DNA from: JALORV01 sp963724365
GTDB taxonomy: Bacteria > Pseudomonadota > Gammaproteobacteria > Burkholderiales > Burkholderiaceae_F
DNA length: 64,000 nucleotides
Direction: 5' to 3'
Assembly: GCA_963724365.1 (NCBI GenBank)
Contig: CAVRUR010000001.1
Span: 310,001-374,000, forward strand
The notes beneath the pieces were generated by a model. That model was given only the letters and a program-made list of their open reading frames with translations, was not told the DNA's origin and did no database searches. Positions 1 to 8,556 of the stretch are shown here, one piece after another (the stretch's first letter is position 1; each line of letters opens with the position of its first letter). Both the position numbers and the translations under genes were made by a program.

Positions 1-351
1 CAGCTGATTCCCCAGCTCGTGCCGGGACTGGCCGCGGCCGGCGGCAAGCTCGCGCTCATTTCCAGCCGTATGGGTTCCATCTCGCTGATGAGCAGCACGT
101 CGGGCTGGCTGTATCGTGCGAGCAAGGCGGCGGCCAACTCGGCGTTGCGCGCAATGAGCCTGGAACTCGGTCCGCACGGCATCGTGTGCATCGCGTTCCA
201 CCCGGGCTGGGTGCGTACCGAGATGGGCGGCGCCGGCGCCGACATCGACGCCGCGACCAGCGTGGCCGGAATGCGGCGCGTGCTGGCATCGGCCAATGCA
301 TCGCAGAACGGAAAGTTCCTCAACTTCAACGGCGAGCAGCTGTCCTGGTAG
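1..351 (+). CDS. short-chain dehydrogenase/reductase, C-terminal part
   Basis: The frame is open from the first base, so the gene starts upstream of the window and only the last 116 residues are seen. The SDR catalytic core is present: a serine strand (LALISSRMGSI) and the Y-x3-K pair in LYRASKAAANSAL, followed by the PGWVRTEMGG segment that closes over the cofactor nicotinamide. The family reduces or oxidises small alcohols and ketones with NAD(P)H. The N-terminal cofactor-binding half is missing, so cofactor and substrate cannot be judged. A RidA-like gene starts 5 bases after the stop, which suggests one transcript. Confidence 0.85.
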   Translation, partial: QLIPQLVPGLAAAGGKLALISSRMGSISLMSSTSGWLYRASKAAANSALRAMSLELGPHGIVCIAFHPGWVRTEMGGAGADIDAATSVAGMRRVLASANASQNGKFLNFNGEQLSW

Positions 352-355
352 ATCG

Positions 356-748
356 ATGAACGACAAGCGACTGATCTCTTCGGGTTCCGCGTTCGAGGCC
401 GTGGCCGGCTACAGCCGCGCCGTCGTCGAGGGCGACTACGTGCACGTCGCGGGAACGACAGGCTTCGACTACGCTGCGATGACGATCGATCCCGACGCCA
501 CCGCGCAGACCCACCAGTGCTTCCGCAACATCGCTTCCGCGCTCGAACAGGCCGGCTCGTCCCTGGACGATGTCGTGCGCGTGCGCTACTTCCTTACCGA
601 TGCGGCGCTCTTCGAGCAGGTGGCGCCGGTGTTCGGCAAGTACTTCGGAGTCGCGCGTCCGGCCGCGACCGCCATCGTGTGCGGCCTGGTCGATGCGCGC
701 ATGAAGATCGAAATCGAAGTGACGGCGCGTCGACGGGCCTGGAGCTGA
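356..748 (+). CDS. RidA/YjgF family protein lacking the canonical arginine
   Basis: A 130-residue protein of the usual RidA length; the ATG at 356 is chosen because the family fold begins just after it. The family conserves a trimeric fold, and archetypal members hydrolyse reactive enamine/imine intermediates. The end of the fold (MKIEIEVTA) is clear. The arginine of the family motif P-A-R-S, which holds the substrate carboxylate in E. coli RidA, is replaced here (RPAATAIV). Members without it (other Rid subgroups) generally lack the standard imine deaminase activity and often sit beside catabolic genes. The role here is therefore inferred as catabolic, not classical RidA. Confidence 0.8.
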   Translation: MNDKRLISSGSAFEAVAGYSRAVVEGDYVHVAGTTGFDYAAMTIDPDATAQTHQCFRNIASALEQAGSSLDDVVRVRYFLTDAALFEQVAPVFGKYFGVARPAATAIVCGLVDARMKIEIEVTARRRAWS

Positions 749-798
749 CGTGATTCCGCTCCCCCGCGCTGCCCGAAACCCACAGGACATGTGCTGAG

Positions 799-1293
799 AT
801 GCCACTGCAGGTCTTCATCGTGCTCGTATACGGCATCTGCAGCTGGCTCGCGATTGCCATCATCGAACCGGTCATGCGCAGCTTTGCCAACGAGGCCGGC
901 ATGGAGAGCTGGCTCTTCATCGCGATTCCCGGCCTCCTGGCGATGCTGTTCGCGGTGTTGTCGTACATCCGGGCGGCGACGCGCGTCACCAACATGGAAC
1001 AGTCCATGTCGCGTGCGCTGCTGGTTGCACTGCTGACCTGGATCGCGATCACGACGCTGATCTCATGGCTCTGGTGCCCGGCACATAGCGCGCTGCGCTG
1101 CTTTTCCAATGCGCTGATCACGACCGGCATCGTCGGCGGCGGGCCGCTGCTCGTCGGCGCGATGGTGGCCGGCGGCATCGTGGCGCTGGTGCTGCGCCAA
1201 CGACCCTCGTGGATTTCATTTGGCGAGCGTCGCGTGCTCATGGCCCCGGACGCCGATCCGAACCCCAAGACGAAGCCGGGCAATGCTGGCTGA
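799..1293 (+). CDS. four-helix membrane protein of unknown function
   Basis: A 164-residue protein with four strongly hydrophobic stretches at about residues 3-23, 38-57, 72-93 and 110-133, joined by short charged loops, and a hydrophilic proline-rich tail. No catalytic or transport motif is recognisable. It overlaps the start of the downstream acyl-CoA dehydrogenase gene by 11 bases, which implies translational coupling. I do not recognise a family. Confidence 0.6.
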   Translation: MPLQVFIVLVYGICSWLAIAIIEPVMRSFANEAGMESWLFIAIPGLLAMLFAVLSYIRAATRVTNMEQSMSRALLVALLTWIAITTLISWLWCPAHSALRCFSNALITTGIVGGGPLLVGAMVAGGIVALVLRQRPSWISFGERRVLMAPDADPNPKTKPGNAG

Positions 1294-2407
1294 AGAGCAT
1301 CGGCTGCTGCGCGAGGCACTGCGCGACTTCGCTTCGAACCGACTCGCCCCCCACGCTGCCGAGTGGGACCGCAAGGCCACGTTTCCAAAGGAAGCACTGA
1401 AGGAACTGGCCGCGCTCGGCACTTTCGGCATTGCCGTGCCGGAGGAATACGGCGGCGCCGGCATGGACTACTCCGCACTCGCGGTGGCGCTCGAGGAGAT
1501 TGCCGCCGGCGACGGAGCGACTTCGACCATCATCAGCGTCAACAACTGTCCGGTGTGCTCGATTCTGATGGCCTGGGCCAACGAAGAGCAGAAGCAGCGC
1601 TACCTGGTCCCGCTGGCTCGCGGCGAGTACCTGGGCGCGTTCTGCCTGACCGAACCGCATGTGGGGTCAGAAGCGTCCGGGTTGCGCACGACCGCTGTGC
1701 GCGACGGCGACCACTGGATCCTGAACGGCGTGAAGCAGTTCATCACCAGCGGCAAGAATGGCGATATCGCCATCGTGCTGGCGGTGACCGACAAGGCCGC
1801 CGGCAAGCGCGGCATCAGCGCATTCATCGTCGAGACATCGACGCCGGGCTACGTGGTGGCACGCATCGAGGAGAAGCTCGGGCAGCACGCTTCGGACACT
1901 GCGCAGATCCTGTTCGAGAATTGCCGCGTACCCGCCGCCAACCTGATCGGCGACGAAGGCACGGGCTACCGGATCGCGCTGTCGGGCCTGGAGGGAGGGC
2001 GCATCGGCATTGCCGCGCAATCGGTCGGCATGGCGCGTGCAGCCTATGAAGCCGCGTTGAAATACGCCCGCGAACGCGTCGCGTTCGGGCAGCCGATCTT
2101 CGATCACCAGGCGGTGCAGTTCCGACTGGCCGACATGGCCACGCAGATCGAGGCCGCACGCCAGCTGATACACCACGCGGCGTCGCTGAAGGATGCCGGT
2201 CAACCGTGCCTCAAGCAGGCTGCCATGGCGAAACTCTTTGCGTCGGAAATGGCCGAGCGGGTCTGCTCCGATGCGATCCAGATCCACGGCGGCTATGGCT
2301 ACGTGAGCGACTTTCCGGTCGAACGCATTTACCGCGATGTGCGCGTCTGCCAGATCTACGAAGGCACCAGCGACATCCAGCGCATCCTGATCGCGCGCAA
2401 TTTATAG
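1283..2407 (+). CDS. acyl-CoA dehydrogenase (short-chain type)
   Basis: A 374-residue FAD enzyme that introduces the alpha,beta double bond into an acyl-CoA and passes electrons to ETF. The ATG at 1283 gives the standard N-terminus (LAEEHRLLREALRDFA) and overlaps the preceding gene. Family motifs are clear: FCLTEPHVGSEASG in the middle domain, a dimer/FAD segment IQIHGGYGY, and the catalytic base in IYEGTSDIQR (Glu about residue 360). That glutamate is at the MCAD/SCAD position, unlike isovaleryl-CoA dehydrogenase, so a short straight- or branched-chain substrate such as butyryl- or 2-methylacyl-CoA is likelier. It sits in a leucine-degradation neighbourhood. Its stop codon is followed at once by a conserved hairpin element. 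Confidence 0.93.
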   Translation: MLAEEHRLLREALRDFASNRLAPHAAEWDRKATFPKEALKELAALGTFGIAVPEEYGGAGMDYSALAVALEEIAAGDGATSTIISVNNCPVCSILMAWANEEQKQRYLVPLARGEYLGAFCLTEPHVGSEASGLRTTAVRDGDHWILNGVKQFITSGKNGDIAIVLAVTDKAAGKRGISAFIVETSTPGYVVARIEEKLGQHASDTAQILFENCRVPAANLIGDEGTGYRIALSGLEGGRIGIAAQSVGMARAAYEAALKYARERVAFGQPIFDHQAVQFRLADMATQIEAARQLIHHAASLKDAGQPCLKQAAMAKLFASEMAERVCSDAIQIHGGYGYVSDFPVERIYRDVRVCQIYEGTSDIQRILIARNL

Positions 2408-2504
2408 TCTTTCGTCGGCGCGTACGCATTCGCTGCGCGAATGCACGTGCGCTTCGGCGACCTGAATGGCGCGGCGGGCTTGGGGCGGCCCGGCGCCCGG
2501 CGCG
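2406..2504 (+). other. candidate structured RNA or palindromic element, copy A
   Basis: A two-hairpin element directly behind an acyl-CoA dehydrogenase stop codon. Hairpin 1 has an outer stem (2415-2422 with 2450-2457), an internal loop TAC/ACGTG, an inner stem GCATTCG/CGAATGC (2426-2432 with 2438-2444) and a CTGCG loop. Hairpin 2 pairs 2470-2479 with 2495-2504, with one mismatch. A second copy at 16437-16537 keeps the loops and internal loop exactly while several stem pairs change on both sides, which indicates selection on structure. No U-run follows, so it is not a simple terminator. No Rfam family is recognised by eye. Confidence 0.5.
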
Positions 2505-2562
2505 TTTGCAAGCGCTGGCAGCGGCCGGGTGCCCGGACCGACGATTGATTCAAAGGAACGAC

Positions 2563-3357
2563 ATGCGCGTGATACTGGCGGGAGCGACGGGGTGGGCCGG
2601 ATCGGCAATCGCGCGCGGCATCGCGAGGAACCAGGATCTTCAACTCGTCGCAGCGATCGCGCGCACGACGGCGGGACAGTCACTGGGCGCCGTCCTCGGC
2701 GATCCTGCACTGTCCGCCCCGGTGCATGCGACTGCAGCCGAGGCGCTCGCGACGCCATGTGATGTCTTCGTCGAATTCACCAAGCCGGCAGGAGCCAAGG
2801 CGAACATACTCGCCGCGCTGGAGGCGGGCGCTCATGTGGTGGTCGGCACGTCCGGCCTGAGCGACGTCGACTATGCCGAGATCGATGCGGTCGCGCGGGC
2901 GCGGGGGCGCGGCGTGCTGGCCTGCGGCAACTTCGCGCTCACGGTCGTGCTGCTGCAGCGTTTCGCGGAGATCGCGGCGCGCTATCTCGATCACTTCGAG
3001 ATCATCGACTACGCGCATGAAGACAAGCCGGACGCGCCGTCCGGCACGGCACGCGAACTGGCGTATCGGCTCGGCCAGGTCAAGGCGCCGGACCCCGGCG
3101 TGCCGCTCGACGAGGTGCGCGGACCGCGAGAGGCGCGCGGCGCGACGCTCAATGGCGTGCAGGTCCACTCGGTGCGCCTGCCTGGTTATGTGATCGGCGT
3201 CGAGGCGGTCTTCGGTGCGCCGGGACAGCGCCTGCACCTGGCGCATCACGCGGGCTCCAGCGCGGAGCCCTACGTCGACGGCGCCCTGCTGGCGATCCGC
3301 AAAGTTGCGACCCTGACGGGCCTGCACCGCGGACTCGATGCCGTCATGGCCTGGTGA
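2563..3357 (+). CDS. DapB-like reductase with altered active site
   Basis: A 264-residue protein related to 4-hydroxy-tetrahydrodipicolinate reductase, with a start supported by AAAGGAACG upstream. It has an N-terminal Rossmann motif (GATGWAGSAIARGI) and the family signature K-P-D-A-P-S-G-T-A. The signature is altered: where DapB has E-A-H-H-x-x-K, this protein reads D-Y-A-H-E-D-K, so the first histidine, the proposed proton donor, is alanine. No other lysine-biosynthesis gene is near. It probably belongs to a DapB-related NAD(P)H reductase group acting on another substrate; that is inference. A structured element occupies the space before it. Confidence 0.75.
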   Translation: MRVILAGATGWAGSAIARGIARNQDLQLVAAIARTTAGQSLGAVLGDPALSAPVHATAAEALATPCDVFVEFTKPAGAKANILAALEAGAHVVVGTSGLSDVDYAEIDAVARARGRGVLACGNFALTVVLLQRFAEIAARYLDHFEIIDYAHEDKPDAPSGTARELAYRLGQVKAPDPGVPLDEVRGPREARGATLNGVQVHSVRLPGYVIGVEAVFGAPGQRLHLAHHAGSSAEPYVDGALLAIRKVATLTGLHRGLDAVMAW

Positions 3358-3364
3358 GGACACG

Positions 3365-4142
3365 ATGAGCGGCGCCGAGTCGACTGAACGCTTTTCCGAC
3401 CGCGTCGAGGCCTACCTTGCGGGTCGGCCGCGCTATCCGCGATGAAGTCGTCACGCATCTGGAACGCATCGGCGCCTTGCCCGCTTTGCCCGTACGGGGC
3501 GTGATTGCCGACATCGGCGTGGGCACGGGCCTCTCGGCCGAACCGTTTCTGGCGGCCGGTCATCGCGTGATCGGCATCGAACCGAATGCACCGATGCGCG
3601 CCGCCAGCACCGAATTCCTCGCACGCCACGCGAACTACGAGGCCCGCGACGGCACGGCGGACGCGACCGGGCTTACGGACGGCGCGGTCGATCTCGTGAT
3701 CGCCGCGCAGGCCTTTCACTGGTTCGACCCCAGGCGATTCCGGGCGGAGTCACTTCGCATCCTGCGGCCGGGTGGCTGGGCGGCACTGATCTGGAACGAT
3801 CGCGATACGGCTGCGACACCCTTCCTCGCCGGCTACGACGCCCTGCTGGTCGAGTTCGGCAACGACTACCTCGCGATCCGTTACCGGCACCAGGGCACCG
3901 ACGCGATTCCGCTGTTCTTCGACGGACGGGTGCCGCCGGTTGCGGAGTTCCGCCATCAGCGGCGCATGGACTGGTCAATGCTGGCGGCACTGGCCGGCTC
4001 TGCGTCATACCTGCCGGCGCCAGGCCAACCGCGCAACGCCGAACTGATGACAGCACTGCGGGCGCTGTTCGAGTCGAATGCCGAGGGTGGGACGATCGAC
4101 ATGCGCTACACGTGTCGTTTGCATGCGGCGCCACTGGGCTGA
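3365..4142 (+). CDS. class I SAM-dependent methyltransferase, frame broken once
   Basis: The ATG at 3365 gives MSGAESTERFSDRVEAYLAG and then runs into a TGA near 3445; the rest is open one frame later. Removing one base near 3440 (CCGCGATGAA to CCGGATGAA) restores RYPDEVVTHLERIG and a 258-residue protein. Motif I (IADIGVGTGLSAEPF), the acidic ribose-binding residue (VIGIEPN) and a later AQAFHWFD segment mark a ubiquinone/menaquinone-type small-molecule methyltransferase fold. The substrate is unknown. The gene follows the DapB-like gene by 7 bases and may be cotranscribed. Confidence 0.75.
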
Positions 4143-4394
4143 ACGCGGACGTGCAGGTACTCAACTCGAATGCGAACTTTCTCGCTTGCTGCAAGATTCG
4201 CGGAGAGTGAGGAAGCAGCGGTAGAGCGAGGACGGAAGGGCGAGCTGGCCAAGTCCAGATCTAGGCAGACCGACCCCGATCCGCTACAAAGCCGACGAGA
4301 CCTTCAACCTCCTGAATCCCGTTGTTTCCGCTACCGATGCGGACCGGCGTCCGTGATATCGCGTCATCAAACTCATAGGCTAGGGAGGTTGCAG

Positions 4395-4787
4395 ATGGAA
4401 CCGGATGAACGAGCCATCCGTGAGGTGCATACAACGTGGATTGATGCAGTCAACGCCGGCGATCTTGCCCGCTTGCTCACCTTGATGGCGGACGATGTGG
4501 TGTTTCTGAATCCGGGCCGAGCGCCGTTCGGCCGGGATGGATTTCCCGCCGGCTTCTCGACCGCCCACCAACAATCTCGGATCCGTTGCATCAGCGAGTT
4601 GGAAGAGATCGTGGTCGCGGGCGAAGTCGCCTACACCCTGTGCCGGGATTCGTTATCCGTGACACCGCGCGCCGGCGGACAAGCAACGGAGTTAGCCGGT
4701 CATCGGATCACCATATACCGTAAACAGCCAGACGGCCGCTGGCTCCTGGCCCGCGACGCGCACACGTTGTCTCCAGCGGCGAGCTGA
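4395..4787 (+). CDS. SgcJ/EcaC-type NTF2-like protein
   Basis: A 130-residue protein preceded by a good ribosome site (GGGAGG, 4383-4388). It has the cone-shaped NTF2-like pattern: an N-terminal helix (DERAIREVHTTWIDAVNAGD), LMADDVVFLNPG, then strands ending in RWLLARDAHTL. Members of this group (often annotated DUF4440 or SgcJ/EcaC oxidoreductase) are mostly uncharacterised and bind or isomerise small ligands. No neighbour suggests a substrate. The approximately 250 bases before it carry no recognisable gene. Confidence 0.75.
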   Translation: MEPDERAIREVHTTWIDAVNAGDLARLLTLMADDVVFLNPGRAPFGRDGFPAGFSTAHQQSRIRCISELEEIVVAGEVAYTLCRDSLSVTPRAGGQATELAGHRITIYRKQPDGRWLLARDAHTLSPAAS

Positions 4788-4977
4788 TGTCTTGAGGAGG
4801 GAGTTCTAAGGGCCAGTAACTGCCGTCGCGTGCAGTCGCTTTGCTGCCCCCGGAGCAGACACAGATCCGAATGCACTGACGAAGGTCAATACGCCGCCTC
4901 AATAGACCGCCAGCCTGATACAGGGGAGTTGGTGACTTCCGCTGAAGGTTCTGACTGAGACTTCAAAGAGAGGCAGC

Positions 4978-5457
4978 ATGACTAAGTTCAAATGGCTAGT
5001 AATGGCGCCGGTTCTGCTGGTCGCAATGGCAGCGAGTTTTGCCGCCGAAAGAGACGTTCTTGTTGGGAACTGGCGACTGGTTTCATTCGAGCGGGAGTAT
5101 CAACCCGCGGGCGAACGCGAATACCCCATGGGGAAGGCTCCGACGGGCTACATCCTCTTCCTTCCCGAAGGACGCATGGCAGTGCTGATCACGGCAGAGG
5201 GGCGAAAGGCCCCGGCCACGGAGCAGGATCGCGCGGGCTTGTTCAATACATTGGTGGCCTACACGGGCGCTTATCGCGTGGAGGGTGACAAGTGGATCAC
5301 GACGGTGGACGTATCTGCGAACCCCGCCTGGGTCGGAACGGACCAAACCCGCTCGTTTCGAATCACGGGAAACCGACTTCAAGAAGTGACGGCTTGGGCG
5401 GCCCGCCCGGACGACCGGATGGCTCGGGCCGTAATCACCTATGAACGGGTGAAATAG
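4978..5457 (+). CDS. secreted lipocalin-like protein
   Basis: A 159-residue protein with a signal peptide (MTKFKWLVMAPVLLVAMAASFAA) and a purine-rich site AAAGAGAGGCAGC just upstream. The mature part (LVGNWRLVSFEREY, TGYILFLPEGRMAVLIT, YTGAYRVEGDKWITTVD) matches the lipocalin_5-like family, a small beta-barrel that may bind hydrophobic ligands. It ends in an ITYERVK strand typical of the family. It stands alone between NTF2-like and DUF3604 genes, and no function is known. Confidence 0.75.
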   Translation: MTKFKWLVMAPVLLVAMAASFAAERDVLVGNWRLVSFEREYQPAGEREYPMGKAPTGYILFLPEGRMAVLITAEGRKAPATEQDRAGLFNTLVAYTGAYRVEGDKWITTVDVSANPAWVGTDQTRSFRITGNRLQEVTAWAARPDDRMARAVITYERVK

Positions 5458-5740
5458 GGAAGTCGTCGCGACGAGACGACCAACTGACGAGTCGCTTGAG
5501 GGGGACGCGGTCATAGCTGCCGCGTTCTCTCTTCAATACGTCGAACGGCCACCGTTGGCACGACCAAAGGTCCGCCTTTCGCCGCTTGCGACTTCCGCTA
5601 CGGATCGCGTTGCGCCCGCGGCTCGATAGACTCAATGCGGCCACAAGCTGCCGTTTGCTACTGGCCCCTAGTCCGCTCGAAAGCGGCCGTCTGAATTCCT
5701 TTCTGCGGTACCCTCGCGCTCTTTCCGGGAAGGAGTATCA

Positions 5741-7612
5741 GTGAAACGCCTTCTTACGATGCTGCTTGTCGGCACTCTCGCTGCCGCCTGCGATCGCCAG
5801 GCGCCCCAGACCTCCAAAGCGGACGCCCCCGCGACGGCCGCAGCCCCCTTGCCGGCTGCTCGAACGCTGCCGCCCGCCAATCCCCTGCGCAACGCTTACT
5901 TCGGTGATCTGCACCTTCACAGCAGCTATTCGATGGACGCCTTTGCATTGAACACGCGAACCACGCCGGACGATGCATTCCGCTACGCGAAGGGCGAGAC
6001 GGTCGAGTATTTCGGTGTTCCGCAAAAGCGCCACGCGCCGCTCGATTTTCTCGCGCTCACCGACCACGCTGAATACCTCGGTGTCGTGCGGCAAACGATC
6101 GATCCAAATGGGCCGTTCGCAAAGACCGATTGGTTCAAGGTGATGACGAGCAATGATCCGACGATTGCGGCCGAGGCTTTCAAGAAGTTGATCGGGTCTA
6201 CCGTGAGCAACAAGCCCTTGCCGGAGTTCACAGAGGCTGGAATGGTGCGTTCAGCCTGGGCGACGTACGCCGCTGCCGCACGGAAATATGACGATCCCGG
6301 CAAATTCACGGCCTTCGTAGGCTTCGAATGGACGTCCGCGCCGGAATACCAGAATCTGCACCGCTGCGTCATTTTTGCCGACCAAGGCCCCGACGTGCCA
6401 TATACGGCCTTTGAGTCGCAGGATCCGGAGGATCTATGGCGCTATCTCGAAGCACAGCGAAAACTGGGGCACGACGTGATTGCCGTGCCGCATAACGGCA
6501 ATGCAAGCAACGGCTTGATGTTCGACGTCAAGGACATGTCCGGCCGACCGCTCACGAGGGAATACGCCGAAAGACGCATGGCGAACGAGCCGCTCGCCGA
6601 GATCATCCAGGGCAAGGGTCAGAGCGACACAAGCCCTGAGCTCTCCAAGAACGATGAGTTCGCCAACTTCGAGATGTGGAAGTACCTGATCGGCACGAGC
6701 ATCCCCGCGAAATCGGCGACGGGAAGCTACATGCGCCAAGCCTACGGCGTCGGTCAGGAACTGCAGCAGAAGCTGGGGGTCAATCCGTTCAAGTACGGAA
6801 TCGAGGCGGGTACCGACTTCCATTCGGGGTTGTCCTCAACCGAGGCGAACAACTATCCGGGCTCCCACGGTAACCAGGACAGTGATCCGAAGTTAGCCAT
6901 AAAGGTTGTCACCGATACGACCTCCATTGGGGGCGAGCCGCCGACTTCGATTGGCTCCGGAGGCCTGACAGGCGTCTGGGCCGAAGAGAACACGCGTGCC
7001 TCGCTGTTCTCGGCCATGAAACGAAAAGAAACCTTCGGCACATCAGGCGTACGTATCAAGGTGCGGATGTTTGCGGGCTGGGACTATCCCGAACGACTGA
7101 CCGGGAGCGCCGACTGGGTGAAGACAGCCTATGCGCAGGGCGTTCCGATGGGGGGCGACTTGATTCCGCGGGCAGGCGCCGCCCGTCCGACCTTCGTGGT
7201 CGTGGCTGTGAAGGATCCTGAAAGTGGAAATCTCGATCGCATCCAGATCATCAAGGTCTGGACCAAGCAAGGCGTCAGCCAGGAACGCGTCTACGATGTG
7301 GCCTGGAGCGGAGATCGAAAGATGAACCCGAAGACGGGCAAGGTGCCGCCTGTGGGCAACACGGTCGACGTCAAAACGGCGACCTACACAAACTCCATCG
7401 GTAGCGTCGAATTGAGCGCGCAGTGGGCAGACCCAGACTTTGACTCACGCGCGCACGCGACCTACTACGCGCGGGTGCTTGAAATTCCAACGCCGCGGTG
7501 GTCGACCTACTGGGCGGCGAAGCTTCAAGTGGCGCCTAATCCAGACCAACCGAAGACGATTCAGCAGCGCGCCTGGACCTCGCCCATCTGGTACACGCCC
7601 GCGTCGCAATAG
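5741..7612 (+). CDS. DUF3604 lipoprotein
   Basis: A 623-residue protein read from a GTG with a strong site (GGGAAGGAG) upstream. A lipobox (GTLAAACD, Cys about residue 17) predicts an anchored lipoprotein. After an Ala/Pro-rich linker comes the DUF3604 domain, beginning NAYFGDLHLHSSYSMDA: the HLHSxxS pattern and later TDHAEYLG resemble PHP-type metal-dependent phosphoesterases. Further conserved parts are HNGNASNGLMF, IEAGTDFHSGLSS and a C-terminal RAWTSPIWYTP block. The family is common in soil and marine bacteria but its substrate is unknown. It is a single-gene unit. Confidence 0.88.
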   Translation: MKRLLTMLLVGTLAAACDRQAPQTSKADAPATAAAPLPAARTLPPANPLRNAYFGDLHLHSSYSMDAFALNTRTTPDDAFRYAKGETVEYFGVPQKRHAPLDFLALTDHAEYLGVVRQTIDPNGPFAKTDWFKVMTSNDPTIAAEAFKKLIGSTVSNKPLPEFTEAGMVRSAWATYAAAARKYDDPGKFTAFVGFEWTSAPEYQNLHRCVIFADQGPDVPYTAFESQDPEDLWRYLEAQRKLGHDVIAVPHNGNASNGLMFDVKDMSGRPLTREYAERRMANEPLAEIIQGKGQSDTSPELSKNDEFANFEMWKYLIGTSIPAKSATGSYMRQAYGVGQELQQKLGVNPFKYGIEAGTDFHSGLSSTEANNYPGSHGNQDSDPKLAIKVVTDTTSIGGEPPTSIGSGGLTGVWAEENTRASLFSAMKRKETFGTSGVRIKVRMFAGWDYPERLTGSADWVKTAYAQGVPMGGDLIPRAGAARPTFVVVAVKDPESGNLDRIQIIKVWTKQGVSQERVYDVAWSGDRKMNPKTGKVPPVGNTVDVKTATYTNSIGSVELSAQWADPDFDSRAHATYYARVLEIPTPRWSTYWAAKLQVAPNPDQPKTIQQRAWTSPIWYTPASQ

Positions 7613-7942
7613 GGCTGGCTGATCGCCGACGCTGCAAGCGACGTCCGCAAGGACACGCGATCTGCCGATCGCACCAATGGCAGATTTCGGGTTGGAATCG
7701 ATGGCCGCTTTCGGCGATCGCGAACTCCGCAGTGGGTCGAGCTGAGTCGTTAGACCTGAACGAAAACGGTCGCGAAAGATAGGGAACTAGCAGATTCATT
7801 GAGAACGGCGCGAGGGCTGTTCACTTTGAATTTGCAAACGCTCCTCTGCGAGGGCCTGGCAGCGTTTGCAGGCATTTCGAAAACCTTGCAGACGGCCCAG
7901 CACGTAACATCCGGGTTCTCGGGACTTTCCCCGGCTGCAGCC
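7613..7942. other. 330-bp stretch without a supported gene
   Basis: Between the DUF3604 gene and the HCCA isomerase gene. The frame of the isomerase is open back to about 7799, but the extra N-terminal residues do not belong to the family. No strong hairpin, tRNA or repeat was seen. It probably holds the promoter of the isomerase-GST-DinB-MFS series. Confidence 0.5.
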
Positions 7943-8548
7943 ATGGCCTCCGCGCTCGACTTCTACTTCGACTTTTCGTCGCCTTACTCGTACATCGCTT
8001 CCGAAGAGATCGAGTCGTTCGCCGAACGGCACGGACGCGAGCTGCGCTGGCGACCGATCCTGCTGGGCGTGGTGTTCAAGGCCTCGGGCAGCACGCCCCT
8101 CACCGAGGCCTATGGCCCGAAGGCACGCTATTCGGTACGCGACTTTGCGCGCTCAGCGGCCTTCGTCGGCGTGCCCTACCGGCATCCGACGGTCTTTCCG
8201 GTCGGCGCAGTCTCGGCAGCGCGCGCGGTGCTGTGGCTGCAGCGCGAGCAGCCAGCACAGGTGGGGCCGTTCATCCACGCGGTCTTCCGCGCGCTGTTCG
8301 TGGCGGATCGCAACATCAGCGACGCGACGGTGGTGATGGAGCTGGCCAACGGCATCGGCATCGACGTCGCGAAACTGGCCGCCGGTGTACAGGAAGACTC
8401 CATCAAGAACGCCCTGCGCACCGAGGTCGAGCAGGCGATCGCGCGCGGCGTGTTCGGCGCGCCGGCGTTGTTCATCGATGGCGAGATGTTCTGGGGCCAC
8501 GATCGACTCGCCCAGGTCGAGCGCTGGATCACGACTGGGCCGTTCTAG
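7943..8548 (+). CDS. 2-hydroxychromene-2-carboxylate isomerase family protein
   Basis: A 201-residue thioredoxin-fold protein of the kappa-GST/DsbA-like HCCA isomerase family. The ATG at 7943 is chosen because the family begins LDFYFDFSSPYSYIAS, where the serine pair binds and activates glutathione. The middle carries WRPILLGVVFKASG, and the end GVFGAPALFIDGEMFWGHDRL is the typical closing motif. HCCA isomerases act in naphthalene degradation, but many homologues serve other glutathione-dependent isomerisations. A GST gene follows by 8 bases, supporting a glutathione-related role. Confidence 0.9.
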   Translation: MASALDFYFDFSSPYSYIASEEIESFAERHGRELRWRPILLGVVFKASGSTPLTEAYGPKARYSVRDFARSAAFVGVPYRHPTVFPVGAVSAARAVLWLQREQPAQVGPFIHAVFRALFVADRNISDATVVMELANGIGIDVAKLAAGVQEDSIKNALRTEVEQAIARGVFGAPALFIDGEMFWGHDRLAQVERWITTGPF

Positions 8549-8556
8549 GAACAGCG

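Noticed and set aside
594..1478. 294-codon open frame on the - strand opposite the membrane protein gene
   Set aside because: Low-complexity arginine/serine-rich translation, typical of antisense frames in GC-rich DNA.
2563..3357. Lysine biosynthesis dapB
   Set aside because: The catalytic histidine position is alanine and no lysine-pathway neighbour is present; kept only as DapB-like.
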